This document shows, in pieces, positions 26,401 to 34,936 of a stretch of 49,674 bases of DNA. The notes beneath the pieces are model-generated. The model searched no databases and was not told where the DNA came from. It saw nothing but the letters and a program-made list of their open reading frames with translations. Origin of the DNA: Verrucomicrobia bacterium ADurb.Bin006. Lineage in GTDB: Bacteria; Verrucomicrobiota; Verrucomicrobiia; Limisphaerales; J093. Positions within the stretch are counted from its first letter, which is position 1. The number at the start of each line of letters is the position of its first letter. The DNA lies in the NCBI GenBank assembly GCA_002071485.1, contig MWFF01000123.1, positions 1 to 49,674 on the forward strand, read 5' to 3'. Made by a program: the position numbers and the translations under genes.

Positions 26401-26454
26401 CAGGGCTGGTGTGAGGAGGGTGTTCATGCAGGCATGGGTTTGGATGGAACTCAT
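23422..26454 (-). CDS. Large secreted Calx-beta/beta-propeller surface protein
   Basis: 1010-residue exported protein. Hydrophobic signal at about residues 10-33 (LLTPALALALGLAFAASTALA). Residues 35-450 read as an NHL/PQQ-like beta-propeller (repeated GPDGHLYVADLSRD, SNGDFYVNQYRA). Two Calx-beta domains follow at about 450-650, each with the typical GTAVNGTDY- or GYAVGTT-type turn and closing VTISDNE or VTILDDE strand. A jelly-roll/LamG-like domain covers about 655-930, and a verrucomicrobial C-terminal domain ends in TQQFYRIRRN. Calx-beta domains bind calcium and occur in adhesins. No LPXTG or PEP-CTERM signal is present. The start could be ATG 26454 or ATG 26427; both keep the signal. It is divergent from the TPR gene and has its own terminator. 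Confidence 0.75.
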   Translation of the reverse strand: MSSIQTHACMNTLLTPALALALGLAFAASTALAIPYASGVKRTGDTVTFILNHAAASVEVLRDGANPVSPGTEAGLHSFSMAGFTTFQIIVTGNDAPGWKQYVPDGANTSFYVPLGVSINKHPSSPNFGKVFISEAQGGAVAAGYRTTKSGIYMLNADGSDAGWAAGGVDWSSLSGTPLFKSTIGPDGHLYVADLSRDLAFEFNDDLSVATQLIDETNRGVDQYVHSICVEGTQAGGDRRIYLLNGNYYDTVGRGVIRYDLGAEAMAMTYDTGTPILTPAYYTAYYPFDIARDSNGDFYVNQYRATAGQAPVITKFDGSGEVPLDDDVIWEASDRYTDAYGIDIDELTGRVAYGHYNTGEVFFFDMATGQFVESFNAGRRICELAFDAAGNLVTVDRSVEYARFWSPGGYTVATTSFDGSKSAFTIFKPASDVSVTAADTDAREAGPKAVAFTVTRTGDVSKALTVSYTMGGTAVNGTDYATLPGSITIPAGAASVEVLLSPIDDDEAELAETATLTLAASEDYSVVPPTSATVTISDNETPTVDLEVVYPSMYERLAGDYARLRVVRRGDVSAPSFVANLTYSGTAGGARYNAPRGVTVAPGVVTQNFDITPVDDALLNGDQTIVATVVNGDGYAVGTTSPSATVTILDDELPPEDVLWSEDFNTDAPENWTVQFGSANHVPDYRIGYYSGWTTFSYDYEFGGLIPSIPMAPHSTSDTLGLYLTVNKDDPTALGAAGVNIYPKGQTFTGNYAVRFDMYLMVGNAASTTEYALFGINHSGTKANWFRNSAGGVPNSPTFDGLFFGVEADGAALGDYVIYSAPTTAGSNPTPLTPGVNASTLTGIFKNPPFGGGLPGAPGNSELSETPCWVDVEISQVDNVVTLTLNRTPILSYTNTTPFTSGNIMLGYCDAYDSIMAGNSCVVYDNLRVIRLAAPSTPPDITGIRLAGGNVDIDFAADSSDTPSAFTLQSAATVNGAYVDVTATITGSGGSFKAVRALDGTQQFYRIRRN

Positions 26455-26618
26455 ATCGGTTCGTCTCGATTTCGATTGCAGGTTCAACTCAATTCGACCC
26501 GCACGTTTCGCTTCACTGACTTTCAGGTCCGATTATTCAAGGCCCATGCCTAAACCCGGATGCCGCTGAGGGCAAACCTTTTGTTCCCAGCCGGGCTCGA
26601 TTCCGGTATTGTTCGGGC

Positions 26619-27626
26619 GTGAGCGCGACTCGATTCTGGCTTGGTCTGGGGATGGCGGTTCTGGCGGCCGGACCGCTGAGCGCCGCCGGCAGTGTCGCCG
26701 AAACCCCGGCGGTGCCGGACTCGGCCGCGACGGCGGCCGCGGATGCTGTCGAGAAGGCATTCCAGGCACTGATTGCGGACGACGATGCGGCTCAAGCGGA
26801 GGTGGACCGGTGGATTCAAGAGACCAAGACCGACGATTCGCAGGGTCCTGATCTGAGCGGTATCACGCTCAAGGCGCGCATCGAGCAGCGGCTCGAACCG
26901 GTGCGCCGGGCCTACGAACGCTTCGTGCAGAGGCATCCAGACCACGTCCGGGCACGGCTTGCGTTTGGCAGTTTTCTCAACGACATCAGCCTGGATGATG
27001 AAGCCCTTGTGCAGTGGAAGAAGGCACGCGACCTCGATCCCAACAACCCGGCGGCATGGAACAACCTGGCGGACTACTACAGTCGGCATGGCCCCACGCG
27101 CCTCGCCTTCGAGTGTTTGGATGAAGCGATTCGAATCAAGCCGTCTGAGGCCGTCTACCAGCGCAACCTGGCCACGCTCGTGTTCCTCTACCGCAACGAG
27201 GCTCGAATCCATTACCGGCTCGCGGACGAGCAACAGGTTCTTCGCCGAACGCTCGAACTCTATCAGAAGGCGCGTCGGTTCGATCCGAACAATTTCCAGC
27301 TCGCGACTGATTTGGCGCAGGTCTACTACTATCTCAAGCCCGAGAAGGTTGAAAATCCCGCGCGTCTCAAGGCCGCGGGAGACAAGTTGACCGATGAGGC
27401 GCTTCGTGCATGGCTCGAGGCCCGGGCCCTGGCCCGCACCGATCTGGACCGTGAGGGCGTCGCGGTGCACCTGGCGCGCGTCTGTCTCAGAGCGGGGCGT
27501 CTGGACCAAGCCCGCCAATACCTTGGCGAGATCAAGAACAGCAGTCTGGCTGCCGGCAAGGAGGCGCTCGAACAGACCCTCCAGAAACTCGAGAAGGGCG
27601 AACCGGTCCCTCTGTCGGAGCTTTAG
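26619..27626 (+). CDS. Exported TPR-repeat protein
   Basis: 335-residue protein starting at GTG 26619 with a signal peptide (LGLGMAVLAAGPLSAAG). TPR-like helical repeats cover about residues 85-310: the clearest are RAYERFVQRHPDHVRARLAFG, ALVQWKKARDLDPNNPAAWN and AFECLDEAIRIKPSEAVYQ. A later pair is YQKARRFDPNNFQLATDLAQV and AGRLDQARQYLGEI. TPR proteins act as scaffolds; the partner is unknown. It faces away from the Calx-beta gene and ends before a shared terminator hairpin with rpsA. Confidence 0.75.
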   Translation: MSATRFWLGLGMAVLAAGPLSAAGSVAETPAVPDSAATAAADAVEKAFQALIADDDAAQAEVDRWIQETKTDDSQGPDLSGITLKARIEQRLEPVRRAYERFVQRHPDHVRARLAFGSFLNDISLDDEALVQWKKARDLDPNNPAAWNNLADYYSRHGPTRLAFECLDEAIRIKPSEAVYQRNLATLVFLYRNEARIHYRLADEQQVLRRTLELYQKARRFDPNNFQLATDLAQVYYYLKPEKVENPARLKAAGDKLTDEALRAWLEARALARTDLDREGVAVHLARVCLRAGRLDQARQYLGEIKNSSLAAGKEALEQTLQKLEKGEPVPLSEL

Positions 27627-27709
27627 GGTCTGTGCAAAGCTTCCCGTGCCTGCCGTACCCGTCGCGGAGCGCGAAATCAATCCGCGCCCTGCGACGGCAG
27701 AAACGGAAA

Positions 27710-27732
27710 GGCCGGGCCGCGAAGGCCCGGCC
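27710..27732. terminator. GC-rich hairpin between convergent TPR and rpsA genes
   Basis: Perfect 9-bp stem GGCCGGGCC (27710-27718) and GGCCCGGCC (27724-27732) with a 5-base loop, midway between the convergent TPR gene and rpsA. There is no U-tract on either strand, so it may act as a weak bidirectional terminator or mRNA 3'-end stabiliser. Confidence 0.55.
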
Positions 27733-27804
27733 CTGAGTCGTGTTTCAGTGCCTGAGGCGTCGACCGCACCGGAAGGGGAGGTCGGACGCGTCGGTCGGGG
27801 TTGG

Positions 27805-29487
27805 TTACGGTTTGCCGTTGTCGTCCGATTGCCGAGCCTCGTCGGCGGCGTCGAACGCGTGCTGGAGGGCGACCAGGTCCTCGCCCGGTTTAAGCGCATC
27901 GAGCAGGGCCTGCTCGGCCTTGAGTTGTTCGGGCGAGTAGTTGGCGGCCTTGATGGAGAGGCCGATGCGGCGTTCGCCCTTGTCGATTTTGATGACGCGG
28001 GAGGTGACTTCCTGGCCGACGGCGAGCACGTTCTTGATTTTGTCGATGCGCTCCTCGCTGACCTGGGAGATATGGACAAGGCCATCGATGTCGTGTTCGA
28101 GGCCGATGAAGGCGCCGAAGCTGGCGAGCTTGGTGACCTTGCCGATGACGAGGTCGCCGACACGGTAGTACTTGTCGATGTTCTCCCAGGGGTCTTCGGC
28201 CAGTTGTTTGACGCCGAGCGAGATGCGCTGGTTGACCTTGTCGACTTCGAGCACCACGGCTTCGACTTCCTCTCCCTTCTTGAGCACTTCGGACGGGTGA
28301 TTGATCTTCCGTGTCCATGAGATGTCGGAGACGTGGATCATGCCGTCGAGGCCTTCTTCGAGTTCGAGGAAGGCGCCGTAGCTGGTCAGGTTGCGAATCT
28401 TGCCCTTGACGCGCGTGCCCTTGGGGTATTTTTCGAGGGCCTGCTCCCACGGGTTGGTCTCGAGCTGGCGCACGCCCAGCGAGATTTTCTGCTCCTCGCG
28501 GTTGATGCCGAGCACGACCGCCTCGATTTCCTGATCCTGCTTGAGGACGTCGCTCGCCTTGGCGATCCGTTTGGTCCACGACAATTCGGTGACGTGCACG
28601 AGGCCTTCCACACCCGGTTCGAGTTCGACAAACGCGCCGTACGGGACCAGGTTGACGACCTTGCCTTTGACTTTGGCGCCGATGGGGAACTTGGACTCGA
28701 TGGTGTCCCAGGGGTTGGCCATCTTCTGTTTGAGGCCGAGGCTGACGCGCTCCTTTTCGCGGTTGATGTCTAGCACGACCACATCCAGTTCCTGGCCCAC
28801 CTTGAGCATTTCGCTCGGATGCCCGATCCGGCCCCAGCTCATATCGGTGATATGAAGCAAGCCGTCGAGCCCGTTCAGGTCGACGAAGGCGCCGAAGTCG
28901 GTCAGATTCTTGACCGTGCCCTTGCGAATATCGCCCGGCATCATTTCGGCCAGCAGCTTGGCGCGGCGCTCGCTGCGCTCCTGCTCGATCAATTCCCTGC
29001 GGGACAGCACGATGTTCTGCCGTTCCTGGTTGATCTTGACGACCTTGAATCGGTACGTGTTCCCCACGAACCCGGAGAGGTTGCGGGGCGGGATGATGTC
29101 GATCTGCGAGGCGGGCAGGAATGCCTCGACACCGATATTGACCAGCAGGCCGCCTTTGACGATGGACTTGACCTTGCCTTCGATCGTGCCGCCTTCGTTG
29201 CAGATCGAGAGGATTCGTTCCCAATTCTTCTTGAACTCGGCCTTCTCGCGGGAGAGGACCACCATGCCCTCACGGTCCTCGAGCCTTTCGATGAGCACGT
29301 CAATCTCCTCCCCGATCCGGGCGGCCTTTGGGTCTTCGAATTCGGCGAGCGAGATGACCCCTTCGCTCTTGTAGCCGATGTCGACGAGGACTTCTTTGGG
29401 GCGTAGTTCGAGGATGGTGCCTTTGACGATTTGGCCTGCGGCAAAGGTCTTGGGACTTTGCCTCAGGGCTTCTTCCATGGTGAGCAT
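27805..29487 (-). CDS. rpsA: 30S ribosomal protein S1
   Basis: 560-residue protein with six S1 RNA-binding domains in the usual order. Domains 1 and 2 are the degenerate ribosome-anchoring ones (QIVKGTILELRPKEVLVDIG, GKVKSIVKGGLLVNIGVEAF). Domains 3-6 are canonical (GTVKNLTDFGAFVDLNGLDG, then GKVVNLVPYGAFVELEPG, GKIRNLTSYGAFLELEEG and GKVTKLASFGAFIGLEHD). S1 binds mRNA leaders on the 30S subunit and is needed for translation initiation on weak Shine-Dalgarno messages; few genes here have strong ones. ATG 29487 (MLTMEEAL) is taken as start; the frame is open to 29562 but without conserved sequence. It is divergent from tRNA-Leu. Confidence 0.93.
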   Translation of the reverse strand: MLTMEEALRQSPKTFAAGQIVKGTILELRPKEVLVDIGYKSEGVISLAEFEDPKAARIGEEIDVLIERLEDREGMVVLSREKAEFKKNWERILSICNEGGTIEGKVKSIVKGGLLVNIGVEAFLPASQIDIIPPRNLSGFVGNTYRFKVVKINQERQNIVLSRRELIEQERSERRAKLLAEMMPGDIRKGTVKNLTDFGAFVDLNGLDGLLHITDMSWGRIGHPSEMLKVGQELDVVVLDINREKERVSLGLKQKMANPWDTIESKFPIGAKVKGKVVNLVPYGAFVELEPGVEGLVHVTELSWTKRIAKASDVLKQDQEIEAVVLGINREEQKISLGVRQLETNPWEQALEKYPKGTRVKGKIRNLTSYGAFLELEEGLDGMIHVSDISWTRKINHPSEVLKKGEEVEAVVLEVDKVNQRISLGVKQLAEDPWENIDKYYRVGDLVIGKVTKLASFGAFIGLEHDIDGLVHISQVSEERIDKIKNVLAVGQEVTSRVIKIDKGERRIGLSIKAANYSPEQLKAEQALLDALKPGEDLVALQHAFDAADEARQSDDNGKP

Positions 29488-29783
29488 ACGGATTCTGTCG
29501 TGTAAACGCGACGCGACTGGGGGAGACTTGGTCGGGAACAAATGACCCGGCGAAGACTCCATTGCCTAACGGACCAAACGTTGCGGTGGCAACGGAGGTT
29601 GAAGTCAGGTTGTTTCGTTAACAGTTCTTTTCTCAGCCTCATGCGAACACCGCTTCGGCGGCGCTCAGGCGGGGGCAGAGCATAGGAGCGCCCCTTCCGG
29701 ATGCAAGCGGATTTGCGTAGAATTTGCGCAGAAAAGAACTTGCAGCCGCCGGGCGGTCTGGCTTTATTACCCCAGCCGCGGTT

Positions 29784-29868
29784 GCGGATATGGTGGAATT
29801 GGCAGACACGCTACTTTGAGGTGGTAGTGCCGCAAGGCGTGCAGGTTCAAGTCCTGCTATCCGCACCA
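29784..29868 (+). tRNA. tRNA-Leu (anticodon GAG)
   Basis: 85-nt class II tRNA with encoded CCA. Acceptor arms GCGGATA (29784-29790) and TATCCGC (29858-29864) pair fully. The anticodon stem CTACT/GGTAG holds the loop TTGAGGT, giving GAG. A long variable arm (GCCGCAAGGC region) and T-arm CAGG-TTCAAGT-CCTG follow. It reads CUC/CUU leucine codons. Confidence 0.95.
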
Positions 29869-29888
29869 CTTTTCCTGAGGCTATCGGG

Positions 29889-30441
29889 GTGTCTCCAGTG
29901 TTTCCCGCACGCGTTCACATCCCGACAATCACTGCCGGACCAGGACTTGTCCCTGCATCGGGCTGGCGCGGCGCGATCCTCTCCGCCGTGCTCGGGCTCT
30001 CGCTCTGGATGCACGTCGCGGATTCGGGGCTTGTCCCACTGGAACGCGACTCGCGGTGCGGGTCTGGCGCAAGGAGCACGGTCTGCCCGATGGCCGGGTG
30101 CCGGCGTTGCTGCGGGACGGAGTCCGGATCGGCATGGGCGGTGGCGGCCTGGCGCGGCTCACGGGTTCGTCCTCAGGTCGTTTCGCCGCGAGGGGTCGAC
30201 CCGGGAAGGGCGTGAGCGGCTGAGCCCTCGAGAGATCGAAGTGCTCGAGGCGCTGGCCCAAGGGATGAGCTACGAGGAAATCGCCGCTCACCAGGGTATC
30301 AGCCCCCGGACCGTCAACACCCTCCTTCACCGCATCTACGCGAAACTCCACGTCCATTCCGCCGCCGCCGCGGTGGGCAAATGGCTTTCGAGGCGCGATT
30401 CGACCCTTTGTGAACCTTGTGGGGGCTGTGAATCCGCTTGA
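29889..30441 (+). pseudogene. Collapsed two-component regulator remnant (propeller kinase N-end plus LuxR HTH)
   Basis: Three pieces in three frames. First, 29889-30040 starts GTG and encodes a membrane segment (GAILSAVLGLSLWMHVA), as at the N-end of propeller-type histidine kinases. Second, from 30041 in another frame, RVWRKEHGLPDGRVPALL followed by GMGGGGLARLTG matches the first two-component-regulator propeller repeat. Third, from about 30200 in a third frame, LSPREIEVLEALAQGMSYEE and ISPRTVNTLLHRIYAKLHVH form a LuxR/NarL-type helix-turn-helix. The kinase core and receiver domain are gone. This looks like a deletion joining a hybrid kinase gene to its response-regulator gene. Confidence 0.65.
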
Positions 30442-30550
30442 CTCATTGCGGGCAATCTCATAGTTGCGAGCGTTTCAAGCCGGTTTTGATGAACCGGATT
30501 AATGGTGGTTTGCCCCTGTCGGGCGGACGCCGAACCCTAAACCGAACACT

Positions 30551-33037
30551 ATGTTGAGACGAAGCCAAAGACTGTTCGGGCTGCTGTCCCTGGCCGCCCT
30601 GAATCTGAGTGCCCCCGGCGTGCTGGGGGGTGAAGCCGAGCTGAAACTGCCACCGTTGGATACGGTGCACTTCCCGGCTCTTGGAGGGGCCAGCGGCTAC
30701 ACGTTGATGCTGCTGGGGATTGTTGTGTGCGCGCTGGCGGCCGTTTTCGGGATTTGGCAATACAACCACACCAAGACTCTTCCGGTGCATGACTCGATGC
30801 GGAATGTGTCGAGCCTCATCTGGGAAACCTGTAAGAGCTATCTGTTCCAGCAGGGCAAGTTCCTGGCCATCCTCTGGGTGCTGATCGGGGTCTGCATCGC
30901 CTACTATTTCGGGTTCCTCACCCAGCATCAGGATGCCGCGGGCACCGTGACCAAAGGCATGCCCGTCGGCAAGGTCGTGGTCATCCTTCTGGCGTCGATC
31001 CTCGGCATTCTCGGTTCTTACGGCGTGGCCTGGTTCGGCATGCGCATCAACACCCAGGCCAATAGCCGGTCCGCCTTTGCGGCGCTGACGGGTCTGCCAT
31101 GGGGGCCGCTGGCCATTCCGATGCGCTCCGGCATGAGCGTCGGGATGTTGCTCATCACGGTCGAGCTGTTTTTCATGATTTGCATCCTGATCTTCCTGCC
31201 CGCCGACCTGACCGGTCCATGCTTCATCGGATTTGCCATCGGCGAATCGCTGGGCGCGGCAGCGCTGCGCATCTGCGGCGGCATCTTCACCAAGATTGCC
31301 GATATCGGCTCGGACCTGATGAAGATCGTTTTCAAACTCCCGGAGGACGACCCGAAGAACCCCGGGGTGATTGCCGATTGCACTGGCGACAACGCGGGCG
31401 ACTCGGTAGGGCCGACGGCTGACGGCTTCGAGACGTATGGCGTGACCGGTGTGGCGTTGATCACTTTTCTGGCGTTGACGCTGGGCCTGACGCCGCTGTG
31501 CGCGACTTTGATCACGTGGATTTTCGTCATGCGCATCCTGATGATCATCACGTCGTTCCTGGCCTATGTGATCACGAACAAGGTGTTCACGACCAAATAC
31601 AGCCAGGCCAAGGACTTCCATCCCGAACTGCCCTTGACGTGGCTGGTCTGGCTCACGTCGATCATCTCGATTGTGGTCACCTTCGTCATCAGCAACCTCA
31701 TGCTCAAGGACCTGCAGGTCAACGGCACGGCGGTTCCCGATCTGTGGTGGGTGTTGGCAGTCATCATCTCCTGCGGCACGGCGGCGGGCGCGCTCATCCC
31801 CGAGTTCACCAAGATTTTCACCAGCACCGAGGCGCGGCATGTCAAAGAGATCGTGACCGCATCCAAGCAGGGCGGCGCCTCGCTGAACATTCTTTCCGGA
31901 TTCGTGGCCGGCAATTTCTCCGCCTTTTGGCAGGGCTTGCTCATGCTGATTCTGATGCTCATTGCCTACCTGATGACGCTGCCCGCGATCAGTCCTGCGC
32001 TCTCCCAGACCATGCCGGCGGCGATCTCCTTTGCGGCTCCCATTTTCGCCTTCGGCCTGGTGGCATTCGGATTCCTCGGCATGGGGCCGGTGACCATCGC
32101 AGTGGACAGCTTCGGACCGGTGTCCGACAACGCGCAGTCCGTCTATGAGTTGAGCCAGATCGAGTCCATCCCGGGCATCGACAAGGACATCGAGAAGAAC
32201 TTCGGCTTCAAGCCCGACTTCAAGGCCGCGAAGCACAACCTCGAGAAGAACGACGGCGCCGGCAACACGTTCAAGGCGACGGCGAAACCCGTGCTGATCG
32301 GCACGGCGGTGGTCGGGGCGACCACCATGTTGTTCGCGATCATCCTCCTGCTCGACAAGGAATTCGGCGGCGTGATCACCAAGCTCTCCCTGGTGCAGCC
32401 GACCATCCTGCTCGGCTTCCTCATGGGCGGCGCGGTCATCTACTGGTTCACTGGCGCCTCGTGCCAGGCGGTCGTCACCGGCGCCTATCGCGCGGTGGTG
32501 TACATCAAGGAGAACATGGACTTGAGCGCCAAGACAGCCTCGATCGAGGACAGCAAAGAAGTCGTGAAAATCTGCACGATCTATGCCCAGAAAGGCATGT
32601 TCAATATCTTCGTGGCCATCTTCAGCTTGTCGCTCGCCTTGGCGTTTTTCGATTCGTATTTCTTTATTGGGTACCTGATCTCGATCGCGTTCTTTGGTCT
32701 TTACCAAGCCATTTTCATGGCTAACGGCGGCGGGGCCTGGGACAACGCCAAAAAGATTGTCGAGGTGGATTTGCGTCAGAAGGGCACCGAACTCCACGAC
32801 GCGACGGTGGTGGGAGACACTGTGGGTGATCCTTTCAAGGACACCAGTTCGGTGGCGATGAATCCGATCATCAAGTTCACCACCTTGTTCGGCCTCCTGG
32901 CGACCGAGATTGCGGTGGCCATGCAGAAGGCGCAGCAGACTGGACTCAAGACCGGCATCGCCGTCGTGTTGTTCGTCGTGGCCCTGGTGTTCGTCTATCG
33001 TTCCTTCTACGGCATGCGCATTCCGGAAGAGAAGTGA
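30551..33037 (+). CDS. hppA: Membrane-bound ion-pumping pyrophosphatase (K+-independent type)
   Basis: 828-residue membrane pyrophosphatase with about 15-16 transmembrane helices; it couples PPi hydrolysis to H+ (or Na+) pumping. The catalytic loops are present: GGIFTKIADIGSDLMK (family DVGADLVGKVE region), PEDDPKNPGVIADCTGDNAGDS, and the late GDTVGDPFKDTS with Asp/Lys pairs. The potassium-selectivity position reads GNTFKA (Lys, not Ala), typical of K+-independent enzymes. A hydrophobic leader precedes TM1. The DCTGDNAGDSVGPTADGFE motif differs from the usual DNVGDNVGDCAGMAADLFE, so it belongs to a divergent branch. It is transcribed alone, with a strong terminator after it. Confidence 0.92.
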   Translation: MLRRSQRLFGLLSLAALNLSAPGVLGGEAELKLPPLDTVHFPALGGASGYTLMLLGIVVCALAAVFGIWQYNHTKTLPVHDSMRNVSSLIWETCKSYLFQQGKFLAILWVLIGVCIAYYFGFLTQHQDAAGTVTKGMPVGKVVVILLASILGILGSYGVAWFGMRINTQANSRSAFAALTGLPWGPLAIPMRSGMSVGMLLITVELFFMICILIFLPADLTGPCFIGFAIGESLGAAALRICGGIFTKIADIGSDLMKIVFKLPEDDPKNPGVIADCTGDNAGDSVGPTADGFETYGVTGVALITFLALTLGLTPLCATLITWIFVMRILMIITSFLAYVITNKVFTTKYSQAKDFHPELPLTWLVWLTSIISIVVTFVISNLMLKDLQVNGTAVPDLWWVLAVIISCGTAAGALIPEFTKIFTSTEARHVKEIVTASKQGGASLNILSGFVAGNFSAFWQGLLMLILMLIAYLMTLPAISPALSQTMPAAISFAAPIFAFGLVAFGFLGMGPVTIAVDSFGPVSDNAQSVYELSQIESIPGIDKDIEKNFGFKPDFKAAKHNLEKNDGAGNTFKATAKPVLIGTAVVGATTMLFAIILLLDKEFGGVITKLSLVQPTILLGFLMGGAVIYWFTGASCQAVVTGAYRAVVYIKENMDLSAKTASIEDSKEVVKICTIYAQKGMFNIFVAIFSLSLALAFFDSYFFIGYLISIAFFGLYQAIFMANGGGAWDNAKKIVEVDLRQKGTELHDATVVGDTVGDPFKDTSSVAMNPIIKFTTLFGLLATEIAVAMQKAQQTGLKTGIAVVLFVVALVFVYRSFYGMRIPEEK

Positions 33038-33066
33038 CCTGCCTGGTGAAATCGAAATCGCGAGAC

Positions 33067-33094
33067 GAGCGAGCCGCCGCACGGCGGCTCGCTC
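33067..33094 (+). terminator. Terminator hairpin after the pyrophosphatase gene
   Basis: Perfect 13-bp inverted repeat GAGCGAGCCGCCG (33067-33079) and CGGCGGCTCGCTC (33082-33094) with a minimal loop, 30 bp past the stop of hppA. No long U-tract, but the stem is very stable. Confidence 0.65.
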
Positions 33095-33175
33095 CGCCTT
33101 GGCCAAGACACGGGGACATTTGACCGCTATGAGGACTGGGATTTGGTCTGAGGCGCGCCGCGCTGGAGATTGCTA

Positions 33176-34936
33176 ATGGCTGCGGGGCGTGCTTTGCGTC
33201 GGGTGTGTGGGCCAGCGGGACGGAATATTGCGTTCCTGGCGATTGCGGCCGTTTTGATCGGGTGCGGCACGAGGCACTACCGCAAATCGGCCGACAAGGA
33301 TGTTTATCGGATCATCGAGCAGGTCGAGGCCCAGGTTTTCAAGCGAACCAACGCCTTCACCATCGACACCCCCTACTCGACGCGGGACCCCAAGACGATT
33401 CTGCCGGCGGAGATCGTCGAGGATCGGATGGCCACCAATCGGCGCGTGATCAATCTGCGGGATGCGCTGGACCTGGCTGTCCGCAAGAGCCGCGAGTATC
33501 AGAATCAGAAAGAGCAGCTTTACCTGCGGGCCCTGGCGTTGACCGGCCAGCGCCACCGGTTCACGCCCAACTTCTTCGCGAGCGTCAACCCCTCGGCGAG
33601 CGGCGATGGCAATGGGAACGTCGATCTGGACACGCTGAAACCGGAGGTGGGGTTCAGTCAGGTGTTCAAGAGCGGGGGGAGCCTGAGCGTCAGGCTCGTC
33701 AACGACCTCATGCGTTACTACACCGGGGATCCAGGGACGGCGGCCTTGAGCGTGATGTCCGTCGACATCGCGCAGCCGCTGCTGCGTGGCTTTGGCCGGA
33801 ACAGCGATGCGGTCGAGGCGTTGACGCAGGCGCAGCGCAGCCTGATCTACAGCATCCGCAGCTTCGACCAGTACCAGCGGCAGTTCGCCGTTGGCATTGT
33901 GAATAATTACTTCGGTCTCCTGGGTCAAAAGGACAGCGTGCGCAACAACTACACCAACTACCTGCGTCGCGTCGAAACCAGGCGCTACACGGAGGCGCGC
34001 GCCGTCGATCGGGTGCGTCAAAGCGAGGTGGACGATGCGCGCACTCAGGAGTTGAACGCGCGGATCATGTACGTCAACTCGTTGGCTCAGTACATGAGCC
34101 AACTCGACGCGTTCAAGGTGACCCTGGGCCTCCCGCTGAAGGAGGACCTCTACCTGGACGACGGGGACCTGCGGGAGCTGAGCAGCGCCGGGTTGGGCGC
34201 CGTCCCGATCGACCGCGACGCGGCTTTTCGCATCGCCATCGCCAAGCACGCCGACATTCTCAATGCGATCGACAGTTTCGAGGATGCGAAGCGTCGGGTC
34301 AGGCTGGCGGCTGACAAGCTCAAACCCGGGGTTCGTTTCCAAGGCAGTGCCAGCTATGCCGTTCAGGATTCGACCAACTCCTGGTCATATCACTACACCC
34401 GGTTCAACCCGGATCAGTTTCGCTATAACTTCGGGCTGCAGATTGATCTCCCTCTGGACCGATTGGCCGAACGGAACAATTACCGCGGAACGCTCGTCGA
34501 TTTCGAGCGGGAGTTGCGTCAGCTCAGCCTGACTCTGGACAACTTCAAGGAGCGGATCGATCGGGGGCTGCGCACCCTCGAACAGCGGCGCCTCAATTAC
34601 ATCAGTCAGCTCGACGCGCTCGAAGTGGCGCGGCGGCGGGTCGAGAATGACACGCTCCTGCTCGAGGCTGGGCGCACGGACGTTCAGAGGCTGCGCCAGT
34701 CGCAGGACGCCCTCATCCAAGCCCAAAACGACCTTGTCTTCACCATGGTGGACCACCTCCAGGCCCGGTTGCAAGTCCTCTTGGACCTCGGGGTCATCAC
34801 AACTGACCATCCGTCCTTCTGGCTGCAGGACCCGCTGACCGCGGCGCTGGACGAGAGCCAGCTCGGACCGCCGCCCCTGCAAATGCCCGACGACAACCCG
34901 ATCCCCCCGAACCAATTCCTCGAACCCTCGTCATGA
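33176..34936 (+). CDS. TolC-family outer-membrane efflux protein (putative lipoprotein)
   Basis: 586-residue outer-membrane efflux protein, the exit duct of a tripartite pump. A lipoprotein-like signal ends in VLIGCGTRH (Cys near residue 30). The TolC fold shows as two repeated halves of long coiled-coil helices: residues about 90-330 (LRDALDLAVRKSREYQNQ onward) and about 345-540 (IAKHADILNAIDSFEDAKRR onward), joined by beta-strands such as FQVDLPLDRLA-like QIDLPLDRLAERN. It begins a four-gene operon with an ATGA overlap to the adaptor gene. ATG 33176 fits the signal. Confidence 0.87.
   Translation: MAAGRALRRVCGPAGRNIAFLAIAAVLIGCGTRHYRKSADKDVYRIIEQVEAQVFKRTNAFTIDTPYSTRDPKTILPAEIVEDRMATNRRVINLRDALDLAVRKSREYQNQKEQLYLRALALTGQRHRFTPNFFASVNPSASGDGNGNVDLDTLKPEVGFSQVFKSGGSLSVRLVNDLMRYYTGDPGTAALSVMSVDIAQPLLRGFGRNSDAVEALTQAQRSLIYSIRSFDQYQRQFAVGIVNNYFGLLGQKDSVRNNYTNYLRRVETRRYTEARAVDRVRQSEVDDARTQELNARIMYVNSLAQYMSQLDAFKVTLGLPLKEDLYLDDGDLRELSSAGLGAVPIDRDAAFRIAIAKHADILNAIDSFEDAKRRVRLAADKLKPGVRFQGSASYAVQDSTNSWSYHYTRFNPDQFRYNFGLQIDLPLDRLAERNNYRGTLVDFERELRQLSLTLDNFKERIDRGLRTLEQRRLNYISQLDALEVARRRVENDTLLLEAGRTDVQRLRQSQDALIQAQNDLVFTMVDHLQARLQVLLDLGVITTDHPSFWLQDPLTAALDESQLGPPPLQMPDDNPIPPNQFLEPSS

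Noticed and set aside
29639..29869. Minus-strand 76-residue ORF (MVRIAGLEPARLAALPPQ...)
   Set aside because: It is the antisense translation of the tRNA-Leu gene, a well-known annotation artefact; the plus-strand WWNWQTRY-type frame across the same tRNA is likewise spurious.
30458..33106. 882-residue minus-strand open frame opposite hppA
   Set aside because: Antisense shadow rich in His/Asp/Arg with no fold, entirely within the pyrophosphatase gene.
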